This document shows, piece after piece, positions 30,973 through 41,640 of a stretch of DNA of 64,000 bases. This DNA is from Pseudomonas protegens CHA0 (GTDB lineage Bacteria; Pseudomonadota; Gammaproteobacteria; Pseudomonadales; Pseudomonadaceae): positions 1 through 64,000 of the forward strand of contig NC_021237.1 of NCBI RefSeq assembly GCF_000397205.1. Direction: 5' to 3'. Within the stretch, counting starts at the first letter, position 1. The number at the start of each line of letters is the position of its first letter. Below the pieces are notes generated by a model. The model searched no databases and had not been told where the DNA came from. It was given only the letters and a program-made list of their open reading frames with translations. A program made the translations under genes and the position numbers.

Positions 30973-32541
30973 TCAGTCTTCGAAGTGGATCGGGCAGCGT
31001 TCCGGGCCTTCGAGCTTGATCAACTCTTCTTTCACCGTCTGCCGTGCCCGGCGCAGGATCAGGCTACGGTCCTGGCGTTTCAGCCGGCGCGCCTCTTGGT
31101 GCAGCATTTCCACCCCTGAGTAGTCGATAAAGTTGATCTGCCGTGCGTCGATCACCAGCCTGGGCGCGTGGCAGCGCTGCATGCGCACCTGCAGGTAATG
31201 GCTGGCGCCGAAGAAAATCGAACCGCCGACCCGCAGGATGTCTTCATCGCCTTCGCTGGACTGCTGCACCCGCGGTTGCGAAGTGCGCTTGAGGTAGAAG
31301 AACAGCGACGCCAGGACCCCGGCATAGATCGCGGTCTGCAACTCCAGGAGCAGGGTGGCGACGCAGGTCAGGCTCATCACCACGAACTCGGCGCGGCTGA
31401 CCCGGAACAGCGCGCGAATGCCCCGGTGGTCCACCAGCCCCCAGCAGATCAGCAGGATGCTGCCGGCCATGGCCGGGATCGGGATATGGGCGATCAGCCC
31501 GGCGCCGGCCACGGCGAACAGCGCCACCCACAGCGCCGAGAACACCCCGGCCAGGGGCGAGCAAGCGCCGGCCTCGTAGCTCAACCCGGAGCGGGTGAAG
31601 GAGCCCGAGGACAGGTAGCCGGAGAAAAACGCCCCGACCATGTTCGACAGGCCCTGGGCGCGGACTTCCTGGTTGGCGTCCAGCAACTGTTCCGAACGTG
31701 CTGACAGCGAGCGGGCAATCGACAGGCTGGTGACCAGCCCGAGCATGCCCACCGCCACTGCGCTGGGCAGCAACCGCAGGATCAGTTCCAGGTCCAGGGG
31801 CAATGGGCTAAATGGCGGCAGCCGGCCGGCGAAGGCGCTGACCAGTTGCACATGGCCAAACACCCCTGGCAGCAGCCATACCACCAGGGCACTGAACACC
31901 AGGCTCAGCAGCAGGCCGGGCCAGCGCGGCGCCAGCAGCTTGAAGGCGACCCCCAGTGCTAGGGTGCCCAGCCCCAGCAGCAGCGAAGGCCGGTCCACCT
32001 CGCCCAGGTGCTGCAGCAACTGGCTCAGGCTGTTGAGGGCGGTGGCCTGGTTCGGCAGTTCCAGCCCCAGCAGGTTGGGCAACTGGCCCAGGGCGATGAC
32101 CACCGCCGCGCCGAGGGTGAAGCCCAGCACCACCGAGTGCGAGACGAAGTTCACCAGGGCGCCGAAGCGCAGCATTCCCAGCAGCCACTGGAAGACCCCG
32201 GCCAACAGCGTCAGGAGCAGGATCAGGGTGATGTAGTCCTCGGAGGCCGGCACTGCCAGGGGGCTGACGCTGGCATAGAGAACGATGGAAATCGCCGCCG
32301 TGGGGCCGCAGATCAGGTGCCACGATGAACCCCACAGGCAGGCGATCAGCACCGGGACTATGGCCGCGTACAGCCCGTATTCCGGGGGCAGGCCGGCGAT
32401 CAGGGCATAGGCGATGGATTGCGGCAGAGCGAGGATCGCGCCGCTCAGGCCCACCAGCAGGTCACGGCCGACGCTGGCCCGGGTCTGGCGCGGCAGCCAG
32501 CTCAGCAAAGGCAGGAGAGATTGGCGGTCGGGCCAGGCCAT
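30973..32541 (-). CDS. SulP family anion transporter with STAS domain
   Basis: A 522-residue inner-membrane transporter of the SulP/SLC26 family. About a dozen hydrophobic segments follow the opening GLSGAILALPQSIAYALIAGLPPEYGLYAA, the family signature; a cytosolic STAS domain follows from about 430 (RLVIDARQINFIDYSGVEMLHQEARRL). Substrate could be sulfate or bicarbonate; sequence does not decide. The next genes release and bind choline sulfate, so a sulfate link is possible but unproven. It matches PA0029. Confidence 0.9.
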   Translation of the reverse strand: MAWPDRQSLLPLLSWLPRQTRASVGRDLLVGLSGAILALPQSIAYALIAGLPPEYGLYAAIVPVLIACLWGSSWHLICGPTAAISIVLYASVSPLAVPASEDYITLILLLTLLAGVFQWLLGMLRFGALVNFVSHSVVLGFTLGAAVVIALGQLPNLLGLELPNQATALNSLSQLLQHLGEVDRPSLLLGLGTLALGVAFKLLAPRWPGLLLSLVFSALVVWLLPGVFGHVQLVSAFAGRLPPFSPLPLDLELILRLLPSAVAVGMLGLVTSLSIARSLSARSEQLLDANQEVRAQGLSNMVGAFFSGYLSSGSFTRSGLSYEAGACSPLAGVFSALWVALFAVAGAGLIAHIPIPAMAGSILLICWGLVDHRGIRALFRVSRAEFVVMSLTCVATLLLELQTAIYAGVLASLFFYLKRTSQPRVQQSSEGDEDILRVGGSIFFGASHYLQVRMQRCHAPRLVIDARQINFIDYSGVEMLHQEARRLKRQDRSLILRRARQTVKEELIKLEGPERCPIHFED

Positions 32542-32600
32542 GGTTCCTCACGGGTGGGTTGATTCGGTGGGCCAGGGTAAAGCATTGCCAGGCTTTGGGT

Positions 32601-32623
32601 GCAGGAGCCGGCTTGCCGGCGAA
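32601..32623. repeat. Single REP element
   Basis: GCAGGAGCCGGCTTGCCGGC followed by GAA, between the choline-binding protein gene and the SulP gene. No facing partner was seen. Confidence 0.7.
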
Positions 32624-32641
32624 TGGCCGGCGCACCTCGGG

Positions 32642-33559
32642 CTACAACCTGCTCTTCACCGCTGCCAGGGCCTCTTTGTCATCAATGGTTCGCACTCCCT
32701 CCAGCCATTGCTCCAGCACTGCCGGGTGGGCCTTGATCCAGGCCTTGGCGGCCTCGGTGTTGCTGAGTTTGCTGTTGACCACCGCGGCCATGATGCTGTT
32801 CTCCATCTCCTGGGTGAACCGCAGGTTGCCCAGCAGTTTGCCGACGTTCGGGCAAGCCTGTGCATAACCCTTGCGGGTCAGGGTGTAGACGCTGCCGCTG
32901 GCGCCGAAGTACTTTTCGCCGCCGGTCAGGTAGCGCATCTTCAACTGCACGTTCATCGGGTGTGGAGTCCAGCCGAGGAAGGTGATGAAGCGCTGCTTTT
33001 TCGTGGCCCGGGACACTTCGGCGAGCATTGCCTGTTCACTGGACTCGATCAGCTTCCACTGGCCCAGGTTGAACTGGTTGCTCTTGATGATTTCCTGCAG
33101 CGACAGGTTGGCCGGCGCGCCGGAGCCGATGCCGTAGAGCTTTTTGTCGAACTTGTCGGCGAACTTGTCCAGGTCGGCAAAATCATGCACTCCGGCCTCC
33201 CACACATAGTCCGGCACCGCCAGGGTGAACTCGGTCCCTTCCAGGTTCTTGGCCAGCTGGGTGACGTCGCCATTGGCCACGAACTTGTCATGGAAGCCTT
33301 GCTGCGCCGGCATCCAGTTACCCAGGAATACATCCACCCGGCCATCCTTCAGACCACCGAAGGTGATGGGCACGGCCAGGGTGTCGATCTTCGCCTTGTA
33401 GCCCATGCCGTCCAGCAGGAAGCCGGTGATGGCATTGGTGGCGGCGATATCGCTCCACCCCGGGTCGGCCATCTTCACGGTCTCGCACGAGTCGGCCCAA
33501 GCGGATGCGCTGCCCAGGGCCAGAAGCCCGAGCGTCAGTGCTGTGGATAACCTTTGCAT
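32642..33559 (-). CDS. choX: Choline-type ABC transporter substrate-binding protein
   Basis: A 305-residue periplasmic binding protein: signal peptide (LTLGLLALGSASAWA), then KMADPGWSDIAATNAITGFLLDGMGY and a type II binding fold of the OpuAC/ChoX family, with aromatic residues (VFLGNWMPAQQG, FLGWTPHPMN) that would cage a quaternary ammonium group. It lies 17 bases after betC in the same direction, so it probably captures choline or choline sulfate. No permease or ATPase gene is adjacent; it must use components encoded elsewhere. A DnaA box overlaps its 5' end (33542-33550). Confidence 0.85.
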   Translation of the reverse strand: MQRLSTALTLGLLALGSASAWADSCETVKMADPGWSDIAATNAITGFLLDGMGYKAKIDTLAVPITFGGLKDGRVDVFLGNWMPAQQGFHDKFVANGDVTQLAKNLEGTEFTLAVPDYVWEAGVHDFADLDKFADKFDKKLYGIGSGAPANLSLQEIIKSNQFNLGQWKLIESSEQAMLAEVSRATKKQRFITFLGWTPHPMNVQLKMRYLTGGEKYFGASGSVYTLTRKGYAQACPNVGKLLGNLRFTQEMENSIMAAVVNSKLSNTEAAKAWIKAHPAVLEQWLEGVRTIDDKEALAAVKSRL

Positions 33560-33576
33560 GCTTTTCCCCTTACGTT

Positions 33577-35091
33577 TTATTGGTTTTGGCAGGGTTGTGG
33601 ATAACGGGCCTTGCGCTCCAGGTCATCGAGGTCGATGTGGTTGCGCATGTACTGCTGGCTGGCGTCTACCAGCGGCTGGTGGTCCCAGCTCTTGAGTTTG
33701 CCCCGGCTCAGCGCCTCGGCCACCAGCCGGCGGCGGCGCTGGCTGGCCAGGACCTGTTGGTGAATGCGCGGAATGTCCCACTTGGCCCGGGCCTCTGCCA
33801 GGAACGCGGCGAACAGCGGCCGATGCTCGGGCGACTGGCCAAGGTCGCAGCGCTCTTGCGGGTCGTGGTGCAGGTCGAAGAGTAGGCAGGGGTCGTCTTC
33901 GCTGTAGATGAACTTGTAGGCACCGTGGCGAATCATCATCAGCGGGCCGATGGTGCCTTCGGCCATGTATTCGCCGAACACCTCGTCGTGCCCGCCCTGC
34001 CCTTGCAAGTGCGGGACCAGGGAGCGGCCATCCAGCGGCAGGTCGGGATCGACCCGGCCGCCGGCCAGCTCTACCAGGGTCGGCAGCAGGTCGGCGGTGG
34101 AGACAGCGGCGCTGACCCGGCCGGCAGTGAACTGCCCCGGTGCACAGATCAGCAGCGGTACCCGGGCGGCCATTTCAAACCAGTGCATTTTGTACCAGAG
34201 GCCGCGCTCGCCGAGCATGTCGCCGTGGTCGCCGGAAAACACGATCAGCGTGTCGTCCGCCAGCCCGGTGTCTTCCAGGGTCTGCAGCAGCTTGCCGACG
34301 TTGCTGTCGATGTAGCTGCAGGCGCCGAAGTAGGCGCGGCGCGCGTCGCGGATCTTATCCACAGGCAAGGGCTTGTCCCACAGGTCGTAGACCTTGAGCA
34401 GGCGCTGGGAATGCGGATCCAGCTCGCTTTGGGGCGGGGTCTGCGGCAGTGGAATCTGGTCGTCGCGGTACAGGTCCCAGAAGGCCCTGGGAATGGTGTA
34501 CGGATCGTGGGGGTGGGTCATGGAGACGGTGAGGCAGAACGGCTGGTCGCCGGCCTCGCGCACATGGTCGAACAGGTATTGCTGGGCCTTGAACACCACC
34601 TCCTCGTCGAAATCCAGCTGGTTGGTGCGTACACAGGGGCCGGCCTGCAGTACCGAGGACATATTGTGGTACCAGCTGGGGCGCACATCGGGCTGGTCCC
34701 AGTTCACCGCCCAGCCATAGTCGGCGGGGTAGATATCGCTGGTCAGGCGCTCTTCATAACCGTGCAACTGGTCCGGGCCGCAGAAGTGCATCTTGCCCGA
34801 GAGCGCAGTGCGGTAGCCCAGGCGCCGCAGGTAGTGGGCGTAGGTAGGCACGTCGGCGGGGAAGTCCGCGGCGTTGTCGTAGGCGCCGATCCGGCTGGGC
34901 AACTGGCCGCTGACCAAAGTGAAGCGCGAGGGTGCGCACAAGGGGCTGTTGCAGTAGGCGGCGTCGAAGACCACGCCCTGGGCGGCCAGCCGGCTGAGGT
35001 GAGGCAGCTTGATCGGCGAGGGTCCGTAGAACGGCAGCAAGGGTGCGGCCATCTGATCGGCCATGATGAAAAGAATGTTCTTGCGCTTCAT
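33577..35091 (-). CDS. betC: Choline-sulfatase
   Basis: Hydrolyses choline-O-sulfate to choline and sulfate, feeding glycine betaine synthesis and sulfur supply. The 504-residue protein has NILFIMADQ metal-site residues at the N-terminus and the sulfatase motif CAPSR with Cys52, which is converted to formylglycine. A second metal segment (VFSGDHGDMLGERGLW) and a typical choline-sulfatase C-terminus follow. ATG 35091 (MKRKNILFIM) is preferred to one six codons upstream. DnaA boxes occur at 33596-33604 and 34355-34363. Confidence 0.95.
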   Translation of the reverse strand: MKRKNILFIMADQMAAPLLPFYGPSPIKLPHLSRLAAQGVVFDAAYCNSPLCAPSRFTLVSGQLPSRIGAYDNAADFPADVPTYAHYLRRLGYRTALSGKMHFCGPDQLHGYEERLTSDIYPADYGWAVNWDQPDVRPSWYHNMSSVLQAGPCVRTNQLDFDEEVVFKAQQYLFDHVREAGDQPFCLTVSMTHPHDPYTIPRAFWDLYRDDQIPLPQTPPQSELDPHSQRLLKVYDLWDKPLPVDKIRDARRAYFGACSYIDSNVGKLLQTLEDTGLADDTLIVFSGDHGDMLGERGLWYKMHWFEMAARVPLLICAPGQFTAGRVSAAVSTADLLPTLVELAGGRVDPDLPLDGRSLVPHLQGQGGHDEVFGEYMAEGTIGPLMMIRHGAYKFIYSEDDPCLLFDLHHDPQERCDLGQSPEHRPLFAAFLAEARAKWDIPRIHQQVLASQRRRRLVAEALSRGKLKSWDHQPLVDASQQYMRNHIDLDDLERKARYPQPCQNQ

Positions 35092-35205
35092 GGATTCGCG
35101 GCATTCCATATTCGATGGTTATGCGAAAGTGCTGCAATCGAGCATGGATCCCATGCTGTTGGTGGTAAAGCCCATGTACAGCAATGACTAGGATAAGCAC
35201 AGCTT

Positions 35206-36156
35206 ATGTATGAAGCCCTTGGCGACCTGTCCCTGGACCTGCTCCGGGTGTTCGAAGCAGCCGCGCGCCTGCGCAGCTTCACCGCCGCGGCGGTGGAACT
35301 GGGCACCACCCAGCCGGCTATCAGTCAGCAGATCAAGCGCCTGGAGGGGCAGCTGGGGGTGCGCCTGTTCGACCGCATCTACCGGGGCATCGAGCTCACC
35401 GAGTCTGCAGCCTTGTTGCTGGATCAGGTCCAGGCCGGCCTGCAGAGCATCGATGCCGGCCTCAGCGCCCTCAGCCAGCAGCATCAGCATGAGGTGCTGC
35501 AGGTGGCCACGGATTTCGCTTTCGCCGCCTATTGGCTGATGCCCCGCCTGCATCGCTTTCATGAGGCCAACCCCCAGGTGGATGTGAGCCTGGTCACCAG
35601 CGAGCGCAGCCACAGCATGCTGCGCAGCGATATCGACGTGGCGGTGCTGTTCGGCGACGGGCGCTTCAGGCAGGGGGAAAGCCACTGGCTGTTCAGCGAA
35701 GAAGTGTTTCCGGTGTGCAGCCCGCTGCTGCTCAAGGACCGTGCTGCGCCGCTGCCCGCCCCTTCCCTGCTGGAACTGCCGCTGCTGCACCTGCGGGGTG
35801 AAGGCAGCAACCACTGGTTCGACTGGAGCGGGGTATTTCGCGAGCTGGGCCTTGCGGGTGCGCCGGCCCCAGGGCAATTGCGCTTCGACAATTACACCCT
35901 GCTGATCCAGGCAGCCATCGGCGGCCAGGGCGTGGCCATCGGCTGGCGTCACCTGGTGGATGACCTGCTGGAGCAGGGCCTGCTGTGCCGGCCCATCGCC
36001 GAGAGCGCGCTGTCCGCCTACGGCTATTACGTGGTGCTGCCCCAGCGCAAGCGCCGCGGCCCGCTGATCCAGCGTTTCGTCGACTGGCTGATGAGCGAGC
36101 AGGCCGGCAGCGCCCAGAGCCTCAAGGGGCTGGCGCTGCCGTCCATTGCCCGCTAG
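35206..36156 (+). CDS. LysR regulator of choline-sulfate use
   Basis: A 316-residue LysR-type regulator: N-terminal helix-turn-helix (SFTAAAVELGTTQPAISQQIKRLEGQLGVRLFDR, about 24-57), then a co-inducer domain. It is divergent from betC-choX with 114 bases between starts, the classic arrangement, and resembles the regulators of choline-sulfate utilisation. It probably activates betC-choX in response to choline sulfate or choline. The exact inducer is inference. Confidence 0.88.
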   Translation: MYEALGDLSLDLLRVFEAAARLRSFTAAAVELGTTQPAISQQIKRLEGQLGVRLFDRIYRGIELTESAALLLDQVQAGLQSIDAGLSALSQQHQHEVLQVATDFAFAAYWLMPRLHRFHEANPQVDVSLVTSERSHSMLRSDIDVAVLFGDGRFRQGESHWLFSEEVFPVCSPLLLKDRAAPLPAPSLLELPLLHLRGEGSNHWFDWSGVFRELGLAGAPAPGQLRFDNYTLLIQAAIGGQGVAIGWRHLVDDLLEQGLLCRPIAESALSAYGYYVVLPQRKRRGPLIQRFVDWLMSEQAGSAQSLKGLALPSIAR

Positions 36157-36818
36157 GTGGCGGCCTGGGGTTGGGTGGCGATGAAACTCACATGCTCGCG
36201 CAGGTGCAGATTCAGGCGCAGCTCGTCGCTGATGCCGATTGCCACGCCGTTGAGCCGTCGCAGCGGCTCGGCAAGCCCCGGCTCGAGGCTGTCGCCAACC
36301 TGGTTGAAATGCTCGATACCCAGCCCGGCCACGCCCCGCGGCGCGTTGATCAGGGTCCAGTCCAGCGCGCTGCTGCGCAGTGCATCGAGGATTTCCTGCG
36401 CGGCATGGTGAGGCAGGCTGGTGCTGGAGGGCGGGTTGTCGAGAACGCTGAACTCCCCCACCAGCATCAACCTACGGATGCCGGCGCCCTGCATGCCTTC
36501 GATCAGGGCATCCACCGCCCGTACCTGGTTCACCGGGTCGGGGGCCTGGCCGGGCGTGGTGCTGCCGGGCAGATCGGCGGCATCCAGCAGGCAGATCACC
36601 GCCGAGCTACCGGCTACGCTCTGCTTGACCCGGTCCGGGTCGAACAGGTCGCCGCCCTTGGCGCGCAGGCCTGGGCGCGGGGCCAGCGCGGTGAGGTCGT
36701 CGAGAATGGCGATCACCTCATGCTGGCGCCTCAGGCTCTCTGCCATCAACGCACTGCCCAGGCTGCTCATGGCACCATAGAGCACCAGTTTGACCACCGG
36801 AGTTTCGGCATTTTTCAT
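36153..36818 (-). CDS. NAD(P)-binding oxidoreductase-like protein
   Basis: A 221-residue single Rossmann-fold protein of the NmrA/atypical SDR kind. It opens with VKLVLYGAMSSLGSALMAESL (a modified glycine motif) and contains RRLMLVGEFSVLD and LDWTLINAPRGVAG, as in other NAD(P)H-binding flavin-reductase-like proteins. No catalytic YxxxK is evident. Tail-to-tail with the LysR gene, overlapping by about four bases. Substrate unknown. Confidence 0.75.
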   Translation of the reverse strand: MKNAETPVVKLVLYGAMSSLGSALMAESLRRQHEVIAILDDLTALAPRPGLRAKGGDLFDPDRVKQSVAGSSAVICLLDAADLPGSTTPGQAPDPVNQVRAVDALIEGMQGAGIRRLMLVGEFSVLDNPPSSTSLPHHAAQEILDALRSSALDWTLINAPRGVAGLGIEHFNQVGDSLEPGLAEPLRRLNGVAIGISDELRLNLHLREHVSFIATQPQAAT

Positions 36819-36900
36819 GGCCTGGCTTCCTTATTTTCCACAGGTACCGGTTGTGACCTGTGGCGAGCCTTGAGGGTTCGTCTTGATTGCGAGGGTTTGC

Positions 36901-37227
36901 ATGCAACGGATCAAGGGCTACCACGCCCATGTCTACTTTGACGCCAGCACCATCGACCAGGCCCGGGCCTTGTGCGAGCGGGCGGCGCAGCTGTTCGAAC
37001 TGAAAATGGGCCGGGTCCACGAGCGGCCGGTGGGGCCGCATCCGGACTGGAGCTGCCAGTTGGCGTTCGGCCCCGAGGTGTTTGCCCAGGTGGTGCCGTG
37101 GCTGGCCCTCAATCGCCAGGGGCTGGTGGTGTTCCTGCATCCGGATACCGGTGATGACCTGCTGGACCACACCAACCATGCGATCTGGATGGGGGCTATG
37201 CGGCCACTGGACCTGAGGGGGGTCTGA
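36901..37227 (+). CDS. DOPA 4,5-dioxygenase family protein
   Basis: A 108-residue protein of the DOPA-dioxygenase family (Pfam PF08883), with metal-ligand-like histidines in GYHAHVYFD, RPVGPHPDW and FLHPDTGDDLLDHTNHAIWMG. In plants and fungi relatives open the ring of DOPA; the bacterial substrate is usually unknown. ATG 36901 follows GAGGG; an in-frame TTG six codons upstream is less likely. Monocistronic by spacing. Confidence 0.85.
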   Translation: MQRIKGYHAHVYFDASTIDQARALCERAAQLFELKMGRVHERPVGPHPDWSCQLAFGPEVFAQVVPWLALNRQGLVVFLHPDTGDDLLDHTNHAIWMGAMRPLDLRGV

Positions 37228-37238
37228 GGGCGACGGAC

Positions 37239-37260
37239 CGCCGGCAAGCCGGCTCCTGCA
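37239..37260. repeat. Single REP element
   Basis: CGCCGGCAAGCCGGCTCCTG between the dioxygenase-like gene and the convergent CigR-like gene. Confidence 0.7.
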
Positions 37261-37282
37261 GGGGCCGGCCGGTCGGGTGAGG

Positions 37283-37726
37283 TCAGTAGAGCACGCCGTC
37301 GAGGATCTCGTAGACGATGCCGGTGCCCACGGCGATCAGCACGATGTCGCCCCCCATGCGTCGCCATTCGTACCCCGGGTACACCGGCAGGCGCGACAGG
37401 GCCCGGGGCTCCAGGCGTTCGCCGTAGTAGCCGCGCGGCAGTGGCTGGCCGCGCACCAGGTGGATGCCGGGAGGCGGCGGCGCGCCCCGGACGAAGTAGC
37501 CGTGGTTGTCGCGGATGGTCTGGCGCACCGGGCCGAAATCCCGTGGCGGGCCGCCGCGGCGATCATCCCCCGGGCCACGGTGCTCGTTGCCACGGTTGTC
37601 CCAATAGCCCTGTTGTGGCCCGCCACGATCATAGCCGCCGCGCTCGTCGGCCATGACCTGCAGCAACGGGCTGGCGCTGAGCATCAGCACCGCGGCACCG
37701 GCAATCAGACGTTTGGGCATTTTCAT
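37283..37726 (-). CDS. RcnB/CigR-like periplasmic or membrane protein
   Basis: A 147-residue exported protein: signal segment (RLIAGAAVLMLSASPLLQVMA), an Arg/Gly/Asp-rich low-complexity middle (RGGYDRGGPQQGYW, RGPGDDRRGGPP), and a conserved C-terminal half with PPGIHLVRGQPLPRGY, LPVYPGYEWRRMGGDIVLIAVGTGIVYEIL. This C-terminal block fits the RcnB superfamily, CigR branch. CigR in Salmonella is an anti-virulence regulator, but relatives in soil bacteria have no known role. An alternative ATG lies two codons downstream. Confidence 0.75.
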   Translation of the reverse strand: MKMPKRLIAGAAVLMLSASPLLQVMADERGGYDRGGPQQGYWDNRGNEHRGPGDDRRGGPPRDFGPVRQTIRDNHGYFVRGAPPPPGIHLVRGQPLPRGYYGERLEPRALSRLPVYPGYEWRRMGGDIVLIAVGTGIVYEILDGVLY

Positions 37727-37752
37727 CAGGTATTCCTCGCAACACACACAGC

Positions 37753-37785
37753 AAAAAGGGGTTCGCCACCTTGGTCGCGAACCCC
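37753..37785 (-). terminator. Terminator of trpBA
   Basis: Read on the minus strand: GGGGTTCGC, a 10-base loop, GCGAACCCC, then TTTTTGC. It lies about 60 bases past the trpA stop and upstream of the CigR-like gene, separating the two same-strand units. Confidence 0.88.
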
Positions 37786-37847
37786 CGGGTCTTGCTGCTT
37801 AGTCTGTGTCTCGAGGCGCTAATTCCTCTGTATCAGGAACTTTACCC

Positions 37848-38659
37848 TCAGCTGACGCGGGCCTTACGTACGCCCTCGGACAGCGCCGCACACAGGCTCA
37901 GCACCCCATCCACCGCCTGCTCGGCAGACTCGGCGCTGGCGATGTGGTCGATCAGCGCCGAGCCCACTACCACGCCGTCGGCCAGGCGAGCGATGGCGGC
38001 TGCCTGCTCCGGAGTACGGATGCCGAAACCGATGCTGATGGGCAGGTCGGTGTGGCGACGCAGGCGGGCCACGGCTTCTTCCACGTGTTCCAGGGTGGCG
38101 GCACCGGCACCGGTGACCCCGGCCACGGAAACGTAGTAGACGAAACCGGAGCTGCCGTTGAGCACCTTGGGCAGGCGGGCGTCGTCGGTGGTCGGTGTGG
38201 TCAGGCGGATGAAGTCGATGCCGGCGGCCTGGGCCGGGTCGCACAGTTCGCTGTTATGTTCCGGCGGCATGTCCACCACGATCAGGCCATCGACACCGGC
38301 GGCCTTGGCGTCGGCGATGAAGCGCGGCACGCCGTAGTGGTGGATCGGGTTGAAGTAGCCCATGAGCACCAGCGGGGTGTCGCTGTTGCCTTCGCGGAAC
38401 TCGCGAACCATCTGCAGGGTTTTCGCCAGGTTTTGCTTGGCCCCCAGGGCACGGATGTTGGCCAGCTGGATCGCCGGGCCGTCGGCCATCGGGTCGGTGA
38501 AGGGCATGCCCAGTTCGATCACGTCGGCGCCCGCTGCGGGCAGGCCCTTGAGGATCGCCAGGGAGGTGTCGTAGTTCGGGTCGCCGGCGGTGACGAAGGT
38601 TACCAGGGCGGCGCGATTCTGTTCTTTAAGCTGTGCGAAGCGGGTTTGCAGGCGGCTCA

Positions 38660-38660
<1 letters not shown>
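37848..38660 (-). CDS. trpA: Tryptophan synthase alpha subunit
   Basis: Cleaves indole-3-glycerol phosphate to indole and glyceraldehyde-3-phosphate; indole passes to TrpB. The 270-residue TIM barrel has [11 protein letters not shown], the catalytic Glu in [19 protein letters not shown], and phosphate-site [14 protein letters not shown] and [13 protein letters not shown]. Its ATG overlaps the trpB stop (ATGA), giving coupled expression of the complex. The frame runs on upstream inside trpB, without meaning. Confidence 0.98.
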
Positions 38661-40027
<1,367 letters not shown>

Positions 40028-40921
40028 ATGAGCCGCGACCTGCCTCCCCTGAATGCCCTGCGGGCCTTCGAAGCCACTGCCCGGCTCAATAGCGTCAGCC
40101 AGGCGGCCGAACAGCTGCACGTCACCCACGGCGCGGTCAGCCGGCAGTTGAAGGTGCTTGAAGAACATCTGGGGCTGAGCCTTTTCGTCAAGGAAGGCCG
40201 TGGCCTTAAACTCACAGATGCCGGCATTCGCCTGCGCGATGCCAGCAGCGAGGCCTTCGAGCGCCTGCGGGATGTCTGCGCCGAGCTGACCCAGGGCAGC
40301 GCCGATGCGCCCTTTGTCCTGGGCTGTTCCGGAAGCCTGCTGGCGCGCTGGCTGATCCCGCGCCTGGGGCGCCTGAACGCCGACCTGCCGGACCTGCGCC
40401 TGCACCTTTCGGCCGGTGAAGGCGACCTCGACCCCCGGCGCCCGGGCCTGGATGCCTTGCTGGTCTTTGCCGAGCCGCCCTGGCCGGCGGACATGCAGGT
40501 CTATGAACTGGCCAGCGAACGCATCGGCCCGGTGCTCAGCCCGCGCTATGCCGGTTATCCACGCCTGCGGCAGGCGCCGGCTGGCGTCCTGGCCAGCGAG
40601 GCCCTGCTGCACACTACTTCCCGCCCCCAGGCCTGGCCCAGTTGGGCACGGCGCAACGACCTGAATCCCGAAACGTTGAAGTACGGGCAGGGTTTCGAGC
40701 ATCTGTATTATTTGCTGGAGGCGGCCGTGGCGGGCCTGGGGGTGGCAATTGCCCCGCAGCCGCTGGTGGCCGAGGACTTGCTGGCGGGCAGGCTGGTTGC
40801 GCCCTGGGGTTTTTCCGACACCCCGGGGCAACTGGCGCTGTGGTTACCCAAGCGCGCCGCTGATGGGCGCGCCCGGCAATTGGCGCAGTGGCTGGAAAAC
40901 GAACTGCGCCAGCAGCTTTAG
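40028..40921 (+). CDS. trpI: LysR-type activator of trpBA
   Basis: A 297-residue LysR-type regulator with N-terminal helix-turn-helix ([33 protein letters not shown]) and a co-inducer domain. The start [20 protein letters not shown] and the position divergent from trpBA match TrpI. It senses indoleglycerol phosphate. The stop overlaps the DUF883 gene stop on the other strand by a few bases. Confidence 0.95.
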   Translation: MSRDLPPLNALRAFEATARLNSVSQAAEQLHVTHGAVSRQLKVLEEHLGLSLFVKEGRGLKLTDAGIRLRDASSEAFERLRDVCAELTQGSADAPFVLGCSGSLLARWLIPRLGRLNADLPDLRLHLSAGEGDLDPRRPGLDALLVFAEPPWPADMQVYELASERIGPVLSPRYAGYPRLRQAPAGVLASEALLHTTSRPQAWPSWARRNDLNPETLKYGQGFEHLYYLLEAAVAGLGVAIAPQPLVAEDLLAGRLVAPWGFSDTPGQLALWLPKRAADGRARQLAQWLENELRQQL

Positions 40922-41244
40922 TCGCCGCGCTTGCACAGCAGATAGGCGGCCAGCAGGCCGATGGCACCCACGGCAACCCCGGCGGTGGTCCAGGGGTGTT
41001 CCTGGGCATAGTCGCGGGTCGCGATCCCGGTTTCACGGGTTTTCACTTTGACTTCTTCATAGGCATCGCTGAGCAGGCTGCGCGAATGCTTCAGCGCGCT
41101 TTCGGCATTGCTCTTGAGCGCCTTGAGGGTCTTGCGCGACTCGTCGGACGCATCGTCCTTCAGGCTTTCCAGCGATTTGAGCAGGCTGGAGATCTCGGCT
41201 TCCATACTTTCCAGTGAGGCTTTGCGTAACGAGGTGTTGGCCAT
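40918..41244 (-). CDS. DUF883 (ElaB/YqjD) family membrane-anchored protein
   Basis: A 108-residue protein with a long charged helical region ([21 protein letters not shown] to [12 protein letters not shown]) and a C-terminal transmembrane segment [15 protein letters not shown], ending in CKRGD. E. coli relatives ElaB and YqjD are tail-anchored, stationary-phase induced and bind ribosomes. ATG 41244 follows AGGAG; upstream extension is non-conserved. A similar role is inferred. Confidence 0.85.
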   Translation of the reverse strand: MANTSLRKASLESMEAEISSLLKSLESLKDDASDESRKTLKALKSNAESALKHSRSLLSDAYEEVKVKTRETGIATRDYAQEHPWTTAGVAVGAIGLLAAYLLCKRGD

Positions 41245-41402
41245 GTCGGCTCTCCTGCAGGGTGGTGAATGGGCTGTGTAGGTTCCGACTGCGGCGTGTT
41301 GGGAAAGTGCAGAAAATCTGAACTTAGCCTTGGGCGCAGGCGCCACAAGTAATAAGAAAAATCACTGCTAGGCTGTAATTCACAGCTAAAAAGGAGAGCG
41401 CC

Positions 41403-41618
41403 ATGACTGATCATCACACTTACAAGAAAGTCGAACTGGTGGGTTCGTCGCCGAACAGCATCGAAGATGCGATCAACAACGCGCTGGCGGAAGCGCACAA
41501 GAGCATCAAGCACCTGGAATGGTTCGAAGTGACTGAAACCCGGGGCCATATCAAGGACGGCAAAGCGGCGCATTTTCAGGTCACGCTCAAGGTGGGCTTC
41601 CGAATTGCCAATAGTTGA
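41403..41618 (+). CDS. Dodecin flavin-binding protein
   Basis: A 71-residue dodecin. Dodecins form hollow dodecamers that store or buffer FMN or riboflavin. Seen: [26 protein letters not shown], the flavin-stacking Trp in HLEWFEV, and ETRGHI followed by [19 protein letters not shown] precedes the ATG. A CTAGGCT motif at 41368-41374 could be its -10 element; the same motif stands before the DUF1161 transcript. Confidence 0.93.
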   Translation: MTDHHTYKKVELVGSSPNSIEDAINNALAEAHKSIKHLEWFEVTETRGHIKDGKAAHFQVTLKVGFRIANS

Positions 41619-41634
41619 AGGCTTGAGCTAGGCT
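41605..41634 (+). promoter_or_regulatory. Candidate promoter after dodecin
   Basis: TTGCCA at 41605-41610, an 18-base spacer and TAGGCT at 41629-41634. Transcription would begin near 41641, exactly where the hairpin at 41640-41687 opens. The cTAGGCT core is also seen ahead of dodecin. Confidence 0.45.
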
Positions 41635-41640
41635 CTGGAA

